Below are positions 52,614 through 64,000 of a stretch of 64,000 nucleotides of DNA, piece by piece. The position numbers and the translations under genes were made by a program. Within the stretch, counting starts at the first letter, position 1, and each line of letters begins with the position of its first letter. The notes beneath the pieces are model-generated. The model made no database searches, was not told the origin of the DNA, and saw nothing but the letters and a program-made list of their open reading frames with translations. Origin of the DNA: Adiantum capillus-veneris (taxonomy: Eukaryota; Streptophyta; Polypodiopsida; Polypodiales; Pteridaceae); assembly GCA_014529385.2 (NCBI GenBank), contig CM043957.1, positions 70,889,003 to 70,953,002 on the forward strand, read 5' to 3'.

Positions 52614-52800
52614 TATTGGGTTTCAAGCTTGTCGTTGTTTATGGTCGGGGCGGGCAATCACCCACTTATTGTCTTGTGTATAATGAACAATAAGGAGGTG
52701 AGAGGATTACTCTCACAAGCTCCACTAATAGAGTGTGTACTGTGTTCTTCCCTTCCCCCTTCTCTTTCCCCCTCTTTCACACTTCGCACTAGCACCATCA
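52614..52800 (+). repeat. C3 3' LTR (187 bp)
   Basis: TATTGGGTTTCAAGC...GCACTAGCACCATCA. The first dinucleotide reads TA instead of TG. It is followed by the TSD CAGGA. Confidence 0.85.
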
Positions 52801-52835
52801 CAGGAGTCGTACATGTTGAGCTTGACATCTCAACA
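52801..52835 (-). repeat. C4 3' LTR, first 35 bp
   Basis: On the minus strand it starts TGTTGAGATGTCAAGC right after the purine tract GCTTGAGGGGGAG, and continues beyond C3 at 46258. Confidence 0.75.
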
Positions 52836-53507
52836 CTCCCCCTCAAGCTCAATGCCATCTCTTGTATGCCAAGCATCGCTTGAAATCATCATAGCTTTGC
52901 CGCTCCAAGGGAAGATATCTACAACCTGATCATCCACCACCATGTACTCTAGGTCGATGTCACCTGCTAAGACCCTCTCTCTAATGAAGTGGTAGTGCAC
53001 CTCAATGTGCTTTGTCCTGACATGAAACACTAGGTTTTGTGCCAACTATATGCTGGTAAGATTGTCACAATAAATGACAACCGGCCTCTGTACCTATACT
53101 CCAAAATCATAAAGTAGCAATCCCAGTCATGCTACCTCACATGCCGCCATTGCAGCACTCATGTACTCTGCCTCTGTACTTAAAAGATCAATTGTAGGTT
53201 GCTTCTTGCTACTCCATGTGATAGCAGCACTCCTAAGTGAGAACATGAATCCGCTGGTAGACCTGCGATTGTATGTACTATCATCCCAGTCCGCATCAGT
53301 GTAGCCATAGAATTGCAACTCCACATCAGCCCTATAAAAGGGTGCATAATCCAAAGTAGCATGCACATAGTGCAAAGTGAACCTAACTTCATTGAAGTGT
53401 AATTTCCTAGGAGACTGCACAAACTGATTCACCAATCCAACTGTGTAGCTCCAGTTTGGACTTGAGATAGTCAAGTAGATCAAGCTACCCACAATCTTCA
53501 TGTACAT
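52836..53507 (-). pseudogene. C4 RNase H and pol C-terminus
   Basis: KIVGSLIYLTISSPNWSYTVGLVNQF, YGYTDADWDDSTYNRRSTSGFMFSL and TEAEYMSAAMAACEV are a good copia RNase H with the TDADW active-site Asp retained. After a frame break the end reads AQNLVFHVRTKHIEVHYHFIRERV and finishes right before the purine tract. The lineage is different from C1 and C3. Confidence 0.9.
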
Positions 53508-53509
53508 GG

Positions 53510-54829
53510 TAGCACTTGACCTACATCATTTCCCAAATTCAAATTTTGATCTAAGGGCATTGAAATTGGCTTACAATCAGCCATACCATACTTTTTTCAA
53601 CATATCCAAAGCATATTGCCTTTGTGACAGCCATACACCTTCTTTCGTGCGAGTCTTTCAATGCCCAAGAAATACCACAAGTCTCCCAAGTCTTTCATGT
53701 CAAATTCACATAAGTAGAGCCTGCACACCCTCTACTTTAGTCACATTATCACCTCCAACAATCAAATCATCCACACAGATACATATTACCACAATTCATG
53801 CCTCATTCTTTCGCACATGCAATGAATGGTCTGCATCAGACATCTCAAAGCCCGATGAAATTAAAAATGTCACAATCCTCTCATATTAAGATCTAGGTGC
53901 TTGCTTTAGCCCATACAATGCTTTCTTTAACCTTCATACAAGGTTACATAGCCTCGTATTTGCATAACCTTGTGGCTGCTCCATATACACAGTTTCCTCC
54001 AAGTCTCCATTCAAAAATGCATTCTTTACATCCATTTGTTTCAAGACCCATTTTAATGTGGCAGCCACTGCAATAAAGACACGAACGGTAGCCATCTTAG
54101 CTACGGGGATGAATGTCTCCTCAAAATCAATCCCATAAAAGTCTGTGCATAACCTTTGGTCACAAGTCTAGCCTTGTACATGCTCACAGTGCCACCATCA
54201 GCTTTATGCTTTATTTTGTAAACCCACTTATATCCAATTGCCTTCTTTTCCTTTGGTAATGGCACCAATTCCCATATCCATTTGCATCAAGTGCATCCAT
54301 CTCTTTATCCATAGCTTGCCTCCATTTTTCAACCTTGACAGCAGCCTCAAAACATGTGGGTTCTACTTCCTTTGTAATCTTCTCCACAAATGCACAATGA
54401 CAAGCCACATAGCTGTCATAAGTCAATCTCTGCATAATATTTTCCCTTTCTAACCTGCGTGGTCTATGATCACTTCCAAATGCCCTATTCCCTGCTTGCA
54501 TTCTTCTTGCACCCGAAGTCTCTTCACAGAGGGTATGCCAAACTCCTCATTCAAACTCTGCTCAGAACCATTGCTATCGCCATCATCATAACCAGCAGTC
54601 AAATTTGGCAACTTAGGGGCATCATCAACTTTTTCCTTTCCATTCCTTGATACATTTGAAGAGTTTGTAGTACTCACTCTTTCATGTAACCTACCACTCC
54701 ATGGATTCTCACGATGACTTGCACTAGAGGAACCTTGTAGCCCACTCAAAACTTGTGATTCCAACTTGTATTTTTTACAGCCACATTCTCGTTTACATCA
54801 GCCCCTAAATCATCTTTTACATCATCATA
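53510..54829 (-). pseudogene. C4 reverse transcriptase and linker, decayed
   Basis: Near 54230-54140 the minus strand encodes [31 protein letters not shown]. Near 54120-53900 further RT pieces are recognisable in changing frames. 54764-54450 is a Ser-rich linker between integrase and RT. Many stops. Confidence 0.8.
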
Positions 54830-55012
54830 CTAACTTGACATTTCATCAAAAATGAAATCCTTGCTCATCCTCACTTTACCCGTGATAGGATTGTAACACT
54901 TGTACCCTTTCTGCTCAAGGGAATAGCCAATAAACATGTATTTTTTTGCTTTTGGATCGAGCTTACTTCTTAGCTCATCCGGCACATGCACATAAGCAAT
55001 ACATCCTAACAC
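54830..55012 (-). pseudogene. C4 integrase C-terminus
   Basis: FGC is replaced by LGC in LGCIAYVHVPDELRSKLDPKAKKYMFIGYSLEQKGYKCYNPITGK, the standard copia integrase end. A TAG follows FDEMSS. Sequence upstream of 55030 is unrelated. Confidence 0.9.
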
Positions 55013-55082
55013 TTCAAAATCTGATACTTCTGGTTTTTCACCAGTGAACTTTTCTTCAAGTGTGAAGCAAGGGGGTTCGGCA

Positions 55083-55235
55083 ACCCTCTCCTATGCTTAG
55101 TGATTCTAATAGGCAAGAGGAAGAGGTATGATATGATTTCTTTCAAGCATTGATTTAAACCCTCTCCTATGCTTAGTGATGCTAATACGCAAGAGGAGGA
55201 GGTATGGTGTGATTTCTTGCAAGCATTCATTTATG
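55083..55235. repeat. 76-bp tandem duplication
   Basis: ACCCTCTCCTATGCTTAGTGAT starts at 55083 and again at 55159. The two copies differ by about ten substitutions. Confidence 0.88.
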
Positions 55236-55495
55236 ACAAGATTGAAGAGCAGGTACATGAAGATTGCTACCAACAAGTGATGGTTGAGTCATATGATTCA
55301 ATTTTTGTGGAAAGTCTTGCTGATGTGGCCATTGAATATGTTGCAAATACAGAGTCAATTGTGGAGCCCATGCCAAACAAAGAACTTATGGTTGAAGAAT
55401 TGCAGGTGGAGAATGCTTGTTTGGTCTTACAAGAAAGGAAACATGGACAATGGGTTTACCTCAACTTTCAAAAGAGGTATACACTTTATGGTTGA
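55169..55495 (+). CDS. Hypothetical acidic protein
   Basis: A 109-codon frame (LSDANTQEEEVWCDFLQAFIYDKIEEQVHEDCYQQVMVE...) is rich in Glu and Val and ends at a TGA. It starts within the second copy of the 76-bp repeat. I recognise no family; it may be part of a retroelement Gag linker or a chance frame. Confidence 0.3.
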   Translation: MLSDANTQEEEVWCDFLQAFIYDKIEEQVHEDCYQQVMVESYDSIFVESLADVAIEYVANTESIVEPMPNKELMVEELQVENACLVLQERKHGQWVYLNFQKRYTLYG

Positions 55496-57540
55496 TGGGT
55501 ATGCTTGTGGAAGTAGTTGTGAAGTGGGCCTTGCATCAACTAAAGGATTCTTTGAGGAGGTTTATGTATGAGAGCATCTCTAATTTATGGTTGGGGGGGA
55601 GGGTCAAATGTCTATGTTAAAAGTGGTCATGTGCATAGTGATGTTATGGGTGAATTATGTTGGATAGATGTGTATATTTAGACAAGTGAAACGGTGTTGC
55701 AGGCATCTTGTTTGTATCATTGATTCGATGCTTGAAAAAAGCACTACAAGAGGGTGTTACTTATGGATGGCGATGCCCAACGCTTTTTATTTGATCTTTG
55801 AGGTGGGGATGGCATGTAGTAGGAGGTTGGCCAGTTGATCTGGGTGGCATCCATTTTGTGATGCAAGGAATTGGGCAAATACGTTGACGAAGACATGAAG
55901 GGATGCGAATAAGACTTAGCAGGTTTCAAGTTTGATAAACATGCTTGTGTTTGAGCATGAATTTTCAACAATGATGGTGTAGCTAAAGAGAGTTGGTGCT
56001 AGAAGAAGGAAGAAGCAGAGCCATAGGGATCCACAAGTACACACTCAAGTGCAAAAGCATATATGAAGGTTAAGGGCAAACAGGTGGATACAGGTGTGCA
56101 TGTATTTGGTGGTTGTTTTGATGAAGGATCTCTACTATGGATCCTCTCAAGGAGATTGCTCAAAGTGTTCAAAATGAAAAAGATGGTTTTGAAAGTGCTA
56201 TACAAGCTAGTCCAAACAGCTTGTCAATTGGAGTTGTATAGATCAAGATATGGTAGTTTGATAATAAAGTGCTTTGCAGATTCATACTGGATTGGATGGA
56301 CATGTGCAGCATGATGATTGAGGTATATGTGAGTTGATACAATTGAATTGTTCAATTTATGGATCATGGTGGTCTTTTCAAGTCTGCAACAATTGGAGTT
56401 CGGGTGGTCAAGATAGGAGCAGTTGAAGTTCCGTTGGGGACTCGTTTTTGCACCTCTTTGACCGCCTCAATAATAATTCCATTGGGTGTCTTTTCAAGCT
56501 TTTCAAGGTCTATAGAGATAGTGTGTAGCATGTGGATTTAGCCGGAAGTGTCAGATTGTTAATCGAAGTTGTGGGTACCAGATTACATTCAGTGGAAGTT
56601 GGTAGTTGGTAGTTGCTAGCAGTGTTGTGGTTGTAGATGGTTTTTCCCACTTTGAGGCCATTCATTTGCAGTCTTGGGATTGTCAATTTGCAGCGAGGTT
56701 TTGGAGGGCGTTAAGTCGGCAATATGGACTTCCATTATGGTTGTATAGAAGAATCAAATGACATTGGAGCAAAAAGTTGTTGGAGTCCAAAGCAGCACAA
56801 AAAAGGAATTTTTTTGGGAAGTTTCATGATTTTTTTTATGACTGAAGAGGATGCATGGCCATGGAGTTGTCACACGGAATTCAATAAATCCCACATGCAA
56901 AGTGGGAGCTAGATAGTGGAGGCTATATATATTAGGTGGTGGCCTTCATTTGAGTATCCAAGGGGGGAGAGAGAGGAGCTATGGTTCCCTCCCCCTCTCA
57001 TCCGTTGGGCGTTGTGCATTGGGCATCTCATGGGTACACTAGTGTCTGGTGGTTCCATGCTATGGAGTGATGCCAGTGGTGGTGTGGTTTGCCATTGGTG
57101 GCGCTATCATTGGATGCTATCGGCCCCTGTTGGGGGTTATTCATAGGGGGGCCCTTGGGTTCTCCCCTTTTATTGGGTAGAGAAAGTGCACCCTCCCACT
57201 AGCACTAGCGCTAGTGGGGGGGCATCCCATGGGATGAAGAGAAGGGAGATCCTCAAGTCATTCGAGTGGCCATCCCAAAATGGAAGGGCCGGTGTATGCA
57301 AAGTCCCAACACAGAAAAGAGGACACTTGTTTGGAGCTCACTGATTTGCTAAACATGGATGCACAAACCTTTATAAATAGCCTAATAAGTCCCTTTTTGG
57401 GGGCTTTTTCTTCAAGCTGTAAGGAGAAGCCAACGAAGTTGTAAAGGAGGTTTTGTACGATGTTTTTTGAGAGTGATCAAGCTTCCATAACTGTTTTTGG
57501 TGTCATTTTCCCATGCCCCCTTCTTTCCTTCTGCTGCTCT
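55496..57540. other. Non-coding, no recognised element
   Basis: Only short frames of unknown origin. Two palindromes are close together: CACTAGCGCTAGTG (57203-57216) and CATCCCATGGGATG (57223-57236). Confidence 0.45.
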
Positions 57541-57546
57541 TTTGTG

Positions 57547-57695
<149 letters not shown>

Positions 57696-57796
57696 GGGGC
57701 ATTTGTATTGTGCAAAGAGAGAGAGAGAGAGAGAAATGTGTAGTGTGCGACAGTGGTCTAAGGGATAAGTGCATTGTGGATTATGTATGATCTCAA

Positions 57797-57929
<133 letters not shown>

Positions 57930-58175
57930 TGGTCAAGGAAAACACTAATGTTGGGCCAAAAAGCCTAAGATAATATCCTCGACCTACTCACCTCAAGAAA
58001 AAAGTTCTATAAAGAGAAAGCCGAGCTATTAACAGAAGACAAACACCTTAATCAAGAGAAAGAACAACCACAAAAGGCAAAAGAAAAGACCTTCAAAGAA
58101 ACAAGCAATGCGACGAGTATGGGTATGAAAGTTAGACTTCTACCAAGTTATCCAACAAAGACATAAGAAGAACGG

Positions 58176-59230
58176 ATGATTCCAGTCAAGCTACTTGAAG
58201 CACAAGGATTTTATGAAGGTAACTCTCAAATATGGTTACCAAAAGTAGTAGCTCAACTTGGAACAACTAAGATCATTCATGTAGCACAAGGCTCCACCCA
58301 AAGGCAAGCAATGACAATCAAGATCCAACAAAGGAAAATCTTAACCAAGGGTGATACAACCTGTAGATGGATACCTCAACTTCTACTACAAAAGCAAGGC
58401 TTTTCCAATGGTAATAACCAGATATGGATACCAAAGCCTAGTGTCCATCAAGTCATAGAGTAAAAGGGGAAAATGCAAAAGATGTTCACACAGAGACCAA
58501 AAATAAGGTTGGTTCTATAATTGCTATTGGAAACATATGCAGTTGTTTCTAATGGGAGATAAAACAGAGGCTGCTTCAGTCCCTACTACAACTGTAGAAC
58601 CTATTTCACAAAGCAGTATCATCATACAACAAAAAAATGAAAAGGAACATAATTATGCCAGCCTACTGGACAAAATGGTGGTACTCAAAGACCAAAACAA
58701 TGAAAGAGGCCTACTTCTCAAGATCAGTCATGTAGCACAAGGCTCCACCCAAAGGCAAGCAATGACAACCAAGATCCAACAAAGGAAAATCTTAACCGAG
58801 GGTGATACAACCTGTAGATGGATACCTCATCTTCTACTACAAAAGCAAGGCTTTTCCAATGGTAATAACTAGATATGGATACCAAAGCCTAGTGTCCATC
58901 AAGTCATAGAGTAAAAGGGGAAAATGCAAAAGAACGGAGACCAAAAATAAGGTGGGTTCTATAATTGCTATTGGAAACTCAATCATAAAGAACCCACAAA
59001 CATATGCAGTTGTTTCCAATGGGAGATAAAACAGAGGCTGCTTCAGTCTCTACTACAACTGTAGAACCTATTTCACAAAGCAGTATCATCATACAACACA
59101 AACAAATGAAAAGGATCATAAGTATGCCAGCCTACTGGACAAAATGGTGGTACTCAAGGACCAAAATAGTGAAAGAGTCCTACTTCTCAAGAACCTATGG
59201 AATTGGGTTTTTGGCCTTGAACAGGTACAT
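58176..59230 (+). repeat. 450-470-bp tandem duplication encoding IWxPK peptide repeats
   Basis: CATGTAGCACAAGGCTCCACC occurs at 58279 and 58729 (offset 450), and GCAGTTGTTT...GGGAGATAAAACAGAGGCTGC near 58540 and 59005 (offset about 466). The plus-strand frame reads IPVKLLEAQGFYEGNSQIWLPK, later IPQLLLQKQGFSNGNNQIWIPK and, in the second unit, IPHLLLQKQGFSNGNN followed by TAG. So a peptide motif LLxxQGFxxGNxQIWxPK is itself repeated. I cannot name the family; similar W-x-P-K repeats occur in some retroelement polyprotein spacers. Confidence 0.75.
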
Positions 59231-59400
59231 TTAAGTCACCATTAAAAATACATGGCATTAGAGTTAGAGTCGAGCAGCTAAGCTACTAGATGAGCGAGAT
59301 GCTAGTCCCTAAGCTTCAAGTAATATTACTTGTGGTTTGAGAGTCTTAGCTATTCGTATTGCTCAAGATGAAAGAGTTGAGCATATTTACGTTGTGTTTC

Positions 59401-59890
59401 TCATGCTGATATAGGTGTGCATAAGAGTCGAAGTCTGTGTATTTTAAGTCTAGCGAAGTGAAGAGGAAGTCTAAAAGACACTCGCACATTGAGCACAGTG
59501 AGGTATGAGTGAAAGATTCTACATTGAAAACCCTTCTTGGAAATGTGGAAGCTATTGCGACATCCTTTGATGTCGCATGTGCTACATTTGTTCCTTGAAG
59601 AACCCACCAACTCCATCTTGCACACTACATGCTTGTCTGACAAATTTCTTATATGCATATAGAGTGTCCCATAATTGATACTTTTATTAGATACTCTTCC
59701 TTTGTTTCTCCCAAGCACTCCTAAACAGGTATTTAAATTCCAACCGCTCAACTCCAATAAGAGCGTATACCAATGGCAATTTTTTTTCATTGGGTTTTTT
59801 CCCTTTGGTCATCCAAGTTTTAGACCCTAATCTAAAAACACTCATTACTATCCTCTTGTATATATTACTTCTACCCATATCAATTGTCAA
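59401..59890 (-). other. Hypothetical open frames, minus strand
   Basis: A 129-codon frame (59790-59401) with CKMELVGSSRNKCSTCDIKGCRNSFHISKKGFQCRIF and an overlapping one above it. The Cys spacing is suggestive of zinc binding, but I recognise no family and the composition is compatible with chance. Confidence 0.25.
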
Positions 59891-60088
59891 TGATTAAGAG
59901 CAACAACTACGGGTCTTAACTATGCTTGTCAAGAGCAACTCTTATCTTCAAGGACAACAACAAAGATCCATTAAACAATGGCAAGTCTCTCTCTCTCTCT
60001 CTCCATAATGAATTGTGCTTTGGACACATGCATTCTCAATGATTTTATATGCTTCTAGGTTTTGATTGATGCTCATGGTTTTCAACGT

Positions 60089-60091
<3 letters not shown>

Positions 60092-60182
<91 letters not shown>

Positions 60183-60204
60183 ACACACACACACACACAC
60201 ACAC
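60092..60204. repeat. (TC)n(AC)n compound microsatellite
   Basis: TC to 60150 (about 29 units), then AC to 60204 with one CTC interruption near 60176. A shorter TC tract is at 59985-60002. Confidence 0.97.
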
Positions 60205-60399
60205 AATTTCATAATGGAAGTGTTCAAATGAGTATATCAAGGATTTGTAACTTACAGGGTCGTGATTGCTAGCACCTTTGTAATGTTCTTTCTCATGTAT
60301 ACCCACTATACTTAGCACTATATACCAACGGTTAAAGTAAATATTCTTCATATTTTATTAAGCAAGCCATGGTGTGAACAAGTAACTATTAAAATTATT

Positions 60400-61540
60400 T
60401 GGTATGAATTTCATTTGGAATGCCTTGAAATTTCAATAGCTAAAGTTATTGTGATAGTGATAATTGGATGGTGAGAAGTGCAAAAGAGGTTTGCACATTA
60501 TTTCCACCACTTCTCTATGACTTTCTTTAGGCCAAAAAGGTGAGGAAGGCAATGACCAGCGTAAGCAAAGGGTGAGGGAGAGCAACGTGAGGAAAGGAAG
60601 CATGTAGCGGGTGAACATATATTGGGTGAAGGCTTGTAGCTTTTGGTTGAGGACGATCGCAAGCATGTGTGTGTGCAAGCGGTGGCTCCCATGTAGGACC
60701 TGGCTGAGAGCCCTTTGGTAAAGGAAAACAATCAAGTACATGGGCTTGAAGGTCTATCATACTTCCCTCATTAACAAAAGGTCTTGAATTTGAAACATCA
60801 TTGGGTAGAGCTCGGAGGTCTTGTGGGAAATTTCTCTTCCTCTTATAGAAGTGCTTGTACCCAACAATATGAGCCTTAACACGGCACGAGGCACAAATCA
60901 AAATCTACAAGGAAGTTTGGGAGTTAGCGTTTATAGAAATCAAAAAAGGATCTGGTGATGTCGACATGGTTGAAGTTTTGTTGTGCAAGGAGGATTTCCC
61001 CCACCAAAACTCCACAATTTCTCTTCATCTTTCAATTGGAATTCTTTCTTCAATTATTAAGCAATTTATACAATTGCTTCAAATTCCATTGAAGCATCAC
61101 CTTCTTCACACACACTCTTAATATAATTTGCCCACGCTCAAATTTGTTCTCACTTCCCTTCTTCTTCTTTAATTCAATATTCAAAGATTTGCTTGAAATA
61201 GTCAATGTCTTTAAGATGATTTGTCAAGTGCTTTTGGAGCTTCTTGAGATATAATCTTCAACAACACACAATTCAATTCGATTGCACAAGCAACTGATAG
61301 AAGGAATGTTTTCTGCAGCTCCTTGATAGATGTAAGTAGTACTCAAGGCGTAATTCATAGAGAAGATTACCATTAATACCCTTGCCGATTGTAAAGCCTT
61401 GCCAAGATAGATTTTCTTGATCTTTGTTAGCAAGATTTTGCAATAGCAACTATAAATTTACCTTAACTTCTTTATGCTAGCATCACAGTTATTGATCATG
61501 GTTGTATGTCTACATACATACTCCTTTTTCAAGCAAAGTC
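60400..61540. other. Non-coding or highly decayed
   Basis: No recognisable domain. If C5 is real its internal region should begin here on the minus strand, but I could not identify a Gag. Confidence 0.35.
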
Positions 61541-61541
61541 T

Positions 61542-61556
61542 TCACTCTGATACCAT
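61542..61556 (-). promoter_or_regulatory. C5 candidate primer-binding site
   Basis: On the minus strand TGGTATCAGAGTG follows a CTAACA LTR end by one base. The first 11 bases match the initiator-Met complement. Confidence 0.6.
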
Positions 61557-61557
61557 T

Positions 61558-62112
61558 GTTAGAAAATGGGAACGTTTTCCTTGCCGAAATGCTTGCTTGA
61601 GCACAAAATCTCCCTCTTTCCAAAAACCCATGTGCATGAAGGGATGAGGGATATAGTAAGAGATGGGGGAGAGATAGAGAGAAATTTAAATACACATACA
61701 CATACAAGTACACAAAAATATCATTGTCTTCCCAAGAAAAGAGTGTAAAAGAGGGAAGTACACAAGCTCTTATATATTCTTGAACACACATAGTAGTACA
61801 CAGGAAGGGGAGACAAACACTTACACAAGATGATGACATAGAGAAAGTTTATAGCCCAAGACATAGGTTGAGAGAGGGGAAAGGGAAAAATCAAAAGCAT
61901 CTCACACAAGAATGGCATAAATCTTAGCCTCCAAACTTTACGGCACACTCTTTGAGGTTGGGTATTTGATCTTTTATTAAACTAAAGACGTGCCAAAAAT
62001 TAGAGACCCTCTTTACACTTGAGTTTATTTGAGGTTTTCACCACTTATTCATGAACCATAATGGGGTTGGTTCTCACCACCTATGTACAAAATGAGCCGT
62101 TATTGAAAAATT
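61558..62112 (-). repeat. C5 candidate copia LTR (outer edge uncertain)
   Basis: The inner edge TGTTAGAAAATGG lies next to the primer-binding site and resembles the C2 LTR edge (TGTTAGGAAATATG). The outer end could be at CCTATGTACA (about 62090) or at TATAATAACA (about 62111); without a second LTR it cannot be fixed. Confidence 0.45.
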
Positions 62113-64000
62113 ATAATAACACTTGTGCTAAAAATAAATGGCAGAGAGGCTTTATTGGTTTTATTACTTAACTATTTCTTCTCAATTTTTTCTAGTGTCC
62201 CAATCTACACAAGATCAACTCACCATTAGATTAAAACTAAAGAAAGCAATAGTAATTAACCATTACATACCCAACTATTCCAATTATAATGCTAACCACA
62301 TACAACAGAAAGGTGTCCAATATTGTAACAGTACAGCAAGAGACCATTAGTTATTATCCTATATGTCTACATACGCATTAAAATTAGCAAGAAGAAAAAT
62401 TAACCATTTGTAACATAAGGCCCCTTGACCATAGCAAAATAGTATGTGACTAGATGGTATCCATATCATTAACCTGTAACGTATCAAAGTTAGAAACCAA
62501 GAAAAAAAAAACATATAAGTAACAAACCAAAGTAAACAAGGTGGTGGGTAGAGCGACTCTACATTGTTAATCTATGTAACCATGCAATAAGCTATTGTTT
62601 TCCAACTATAAGTATTGGACGAAGAGCCTCATAAGCCTTAATACAAAGGGAATTTTGATCAAAACCAAGTTAACAAGTTTAAGACATAAGAAGTTAGGCT
62701 AAAACAATGTCAACTAAGCACCAATGATTGCATGTCTACTCATCAAATTTAAGTATCAAAAAGTCCATAATCATACCTTCCCAGAATGCAAATGTATCTA
62801 TAAAGTATTGTTAACAATTTCAAGTTCAAAGTAGCTTGTAAGTAGGAAAATACACACCCAATCTCACAAATCTTATCAATCACAAAGTTGAAGAATACTA
62901 TCAAGTGTTCAATTACATGTAATAACATAGTAGGCCTATAAAGTTAGATTAGGTATTCAACCCCTCCTATTATTTAACAAAAAATCCATCCTTTTTTTTG
63001 TAGAGATGAAGCATGCCATGCTCAACCCATAACGACTCTGAAGGTGTCAAGAGTCAACTTCAAAAAACACCAAAAGCATATATAACTCCAATTGATAGAA
63101 AAGACCTCATATATACAGACACACACACACCCATATATATCCAAAGGAAGGTTAATAATTTGTTAGAAAGGGTATCATACTTATACATGCATGCGCCCGC
63201 GCACGCACACACACACACATAATTTCAATGGTTAATATTTGATGGAAAGAACATCATAGTTATACACAGATGCATGCACATATATACATTATTTCATTGG
63301 CTAGTATAAAACCTTGACGAGACAATATTGAAAACCCATATATATATACATGTGCAATAAATCCTACATTTAGGTCCATCGGGAAAACTTTCCTAGGTGA
63401 AAAGACTCCTTAGCCAACTCATTTCGAATTTGACTCTATTAGAGTTTTCTTTCCATTAGAGTTTTCTTTCCATTGTTAATAGGAAAATCTCATTTGATAA
63501 ACAAGATAATTGTTTCTCTTAGATTGTAGGTTTACATATGTGTGAGAAATCCCACAACATCTCCAAAAAATTAGCTCACTTTGAGCCAATCATTAATAAC
63601 CCTGAGGAATCGTGTTACTACACTGTAATCATTAGCTCGGAAGGTAAAACCACTATCATTATTTTCCAATCAAAATACATTTAAGTTTACTTTTATAACT
63701 TATCCAATTTCAATCAGTGTGCCAAGAATAAACATTATAGCAAAAAACTATATAGGAATCATTAGTTAGGTGCTCACAATAGTAGAACCTGAGGGCATCA
63801 AAAATGTTTCCATATAAAAGCTTTCAATCCGGCCTTGTTTTCCTAACCAAAGAAAATAAGGGCACACTTTGATTTTTAGGTCAAAATTTGAACCAGTTGT
63901 CTGTATTTATACAAACGTGTAAAATTTTTCCAATTTTCTTCAATGCAAGCTCAAAATCTAGCCAAAAGTTGCAATTCTAGCTAGTTAAAAAATAGACTAA
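62113..64000. other. AT-rich non-coding sequence
   Basis: No gene found. Short (AC)n and (TA)n tracts occur near 63119-63131, 63202-63220 and 63342-63350. No repeat with another part of the window was noticed. Confidence 0.5.

Larger units (their letters stand above)
46259..52800 (+). mobile_element. C3: Ty1-copia element nested in the C4 LTR
   Basis: The boundaries are a 5' LTR (46259-46372), TSD CAGGA and a 3' LTR ending at 52800. The internal order is primer-binding site, a 2.2-kb leader, Gag, knuckle, protease, integrase, RT and a truncated RNase H. A deletion after EAEYV at about 52558 joins RNase H to the polypurine tract. The two LTRs differ in length (114 and 187 bp) through a deletion in the 5' copy. 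It is related to C1 through leader and protein similarity but more decayed. Confidence 0.9.
52801..55030 (-). mobile_element. C4: 5'-truncated Ty1-copia element, host of C3
   Basis: On the minus strand the integrase C-terminus (55012-54830), RT (about 54270-53510, broken), RNase H (53507-53127), pol end (53045-52852), polypurine tract (52850-52836) and the first 35 bp of the 3' LTR (52835-52801) are present. C3 then interrupts the LTR. The 5' part (Gag, protease) is missing; the element stops near 55030 next to an unrelated tandem duplication. Confidence 0.85.

Overview
The window looks like a repeat-dense intergenic stretch of a large land-plant nuclear genome. The evidence is plant-type Ty1-copia and Ty3-gypsy pol domains, primer-binding sites matching the 3' end of plant initiator-methionine tRNA, chromovirus and Tat-like lineages, a LINE, long dinucleotide microsatellites, and spliceosomal-looking introns. 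I found no convincing intact host gene, tRNA, rRNA or CRISPR array. The LINE and gypsy proteins feel more like fern, lycophyte or gymnosperm elements than angiosperm ones, but that is an impression without a database search. Element names used here (G0-G3, C1-C5) are local labels.

The left third is a three-level nest. G0 is a minus-strand Tat-like gypsy element (about 24375 down to 2399). It is split inside its integrase gene by G1, a plus-strand chromovirus-like gypsy element (3485-17872, TSD CTCAG). The 5' LTR of G1 is in turn split by C1, a Ty1-copia element (4055-9593, two 192-bp LTRs, TSD CCAAG). Hand-counted LTR divergence is about 3% for C1 and about 5% over part of the G1 LTRs, which agrees with the nesting order. 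All three are pseudogenised by stops and small frameshifts.

From 24.4 to 32.3 kb lies a different region. It holds a degraded plus-strand multi-exon gene, a minus-strand pseudogene of a protein family with SDG...SQFK and HGKGEHDG motifs that may be a transposase, and three arrays built on an AAGCACTT/AAGTGCTT word. From 32.3 to 44.2 kb are C2 (minus copia, one LTR), two LINE fragments, G3 (Tat-type gypsy with an extra RNase H domain) and G2 (the 3' half of a G1-family element with its LTR). From 46.2 to 55.0 kb, C3 (plus copia, TSD CAGGA) sits inside the 3' LTR of C4 (minus copia). The right end (55-64 kb) is mostly non-coding, with (GT)n tracts, a 450-470-bp duplication encoding a repeated IWxPK peptide, and one candidate copia LTR edge (C5).

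The observations I would look at first are these: a hairpin and twin CTCTGCC boxes shared by the long 5' leaders of C1 and C3; the unusual domain order of G0 (two zinc-finger segments before the integrase core and a second protease-like domain after it); the possible DNA transposon at 25-32 kb; and the strong bias of premature stops toward changes expected from deamination of methylated CG/CHG cytosines.
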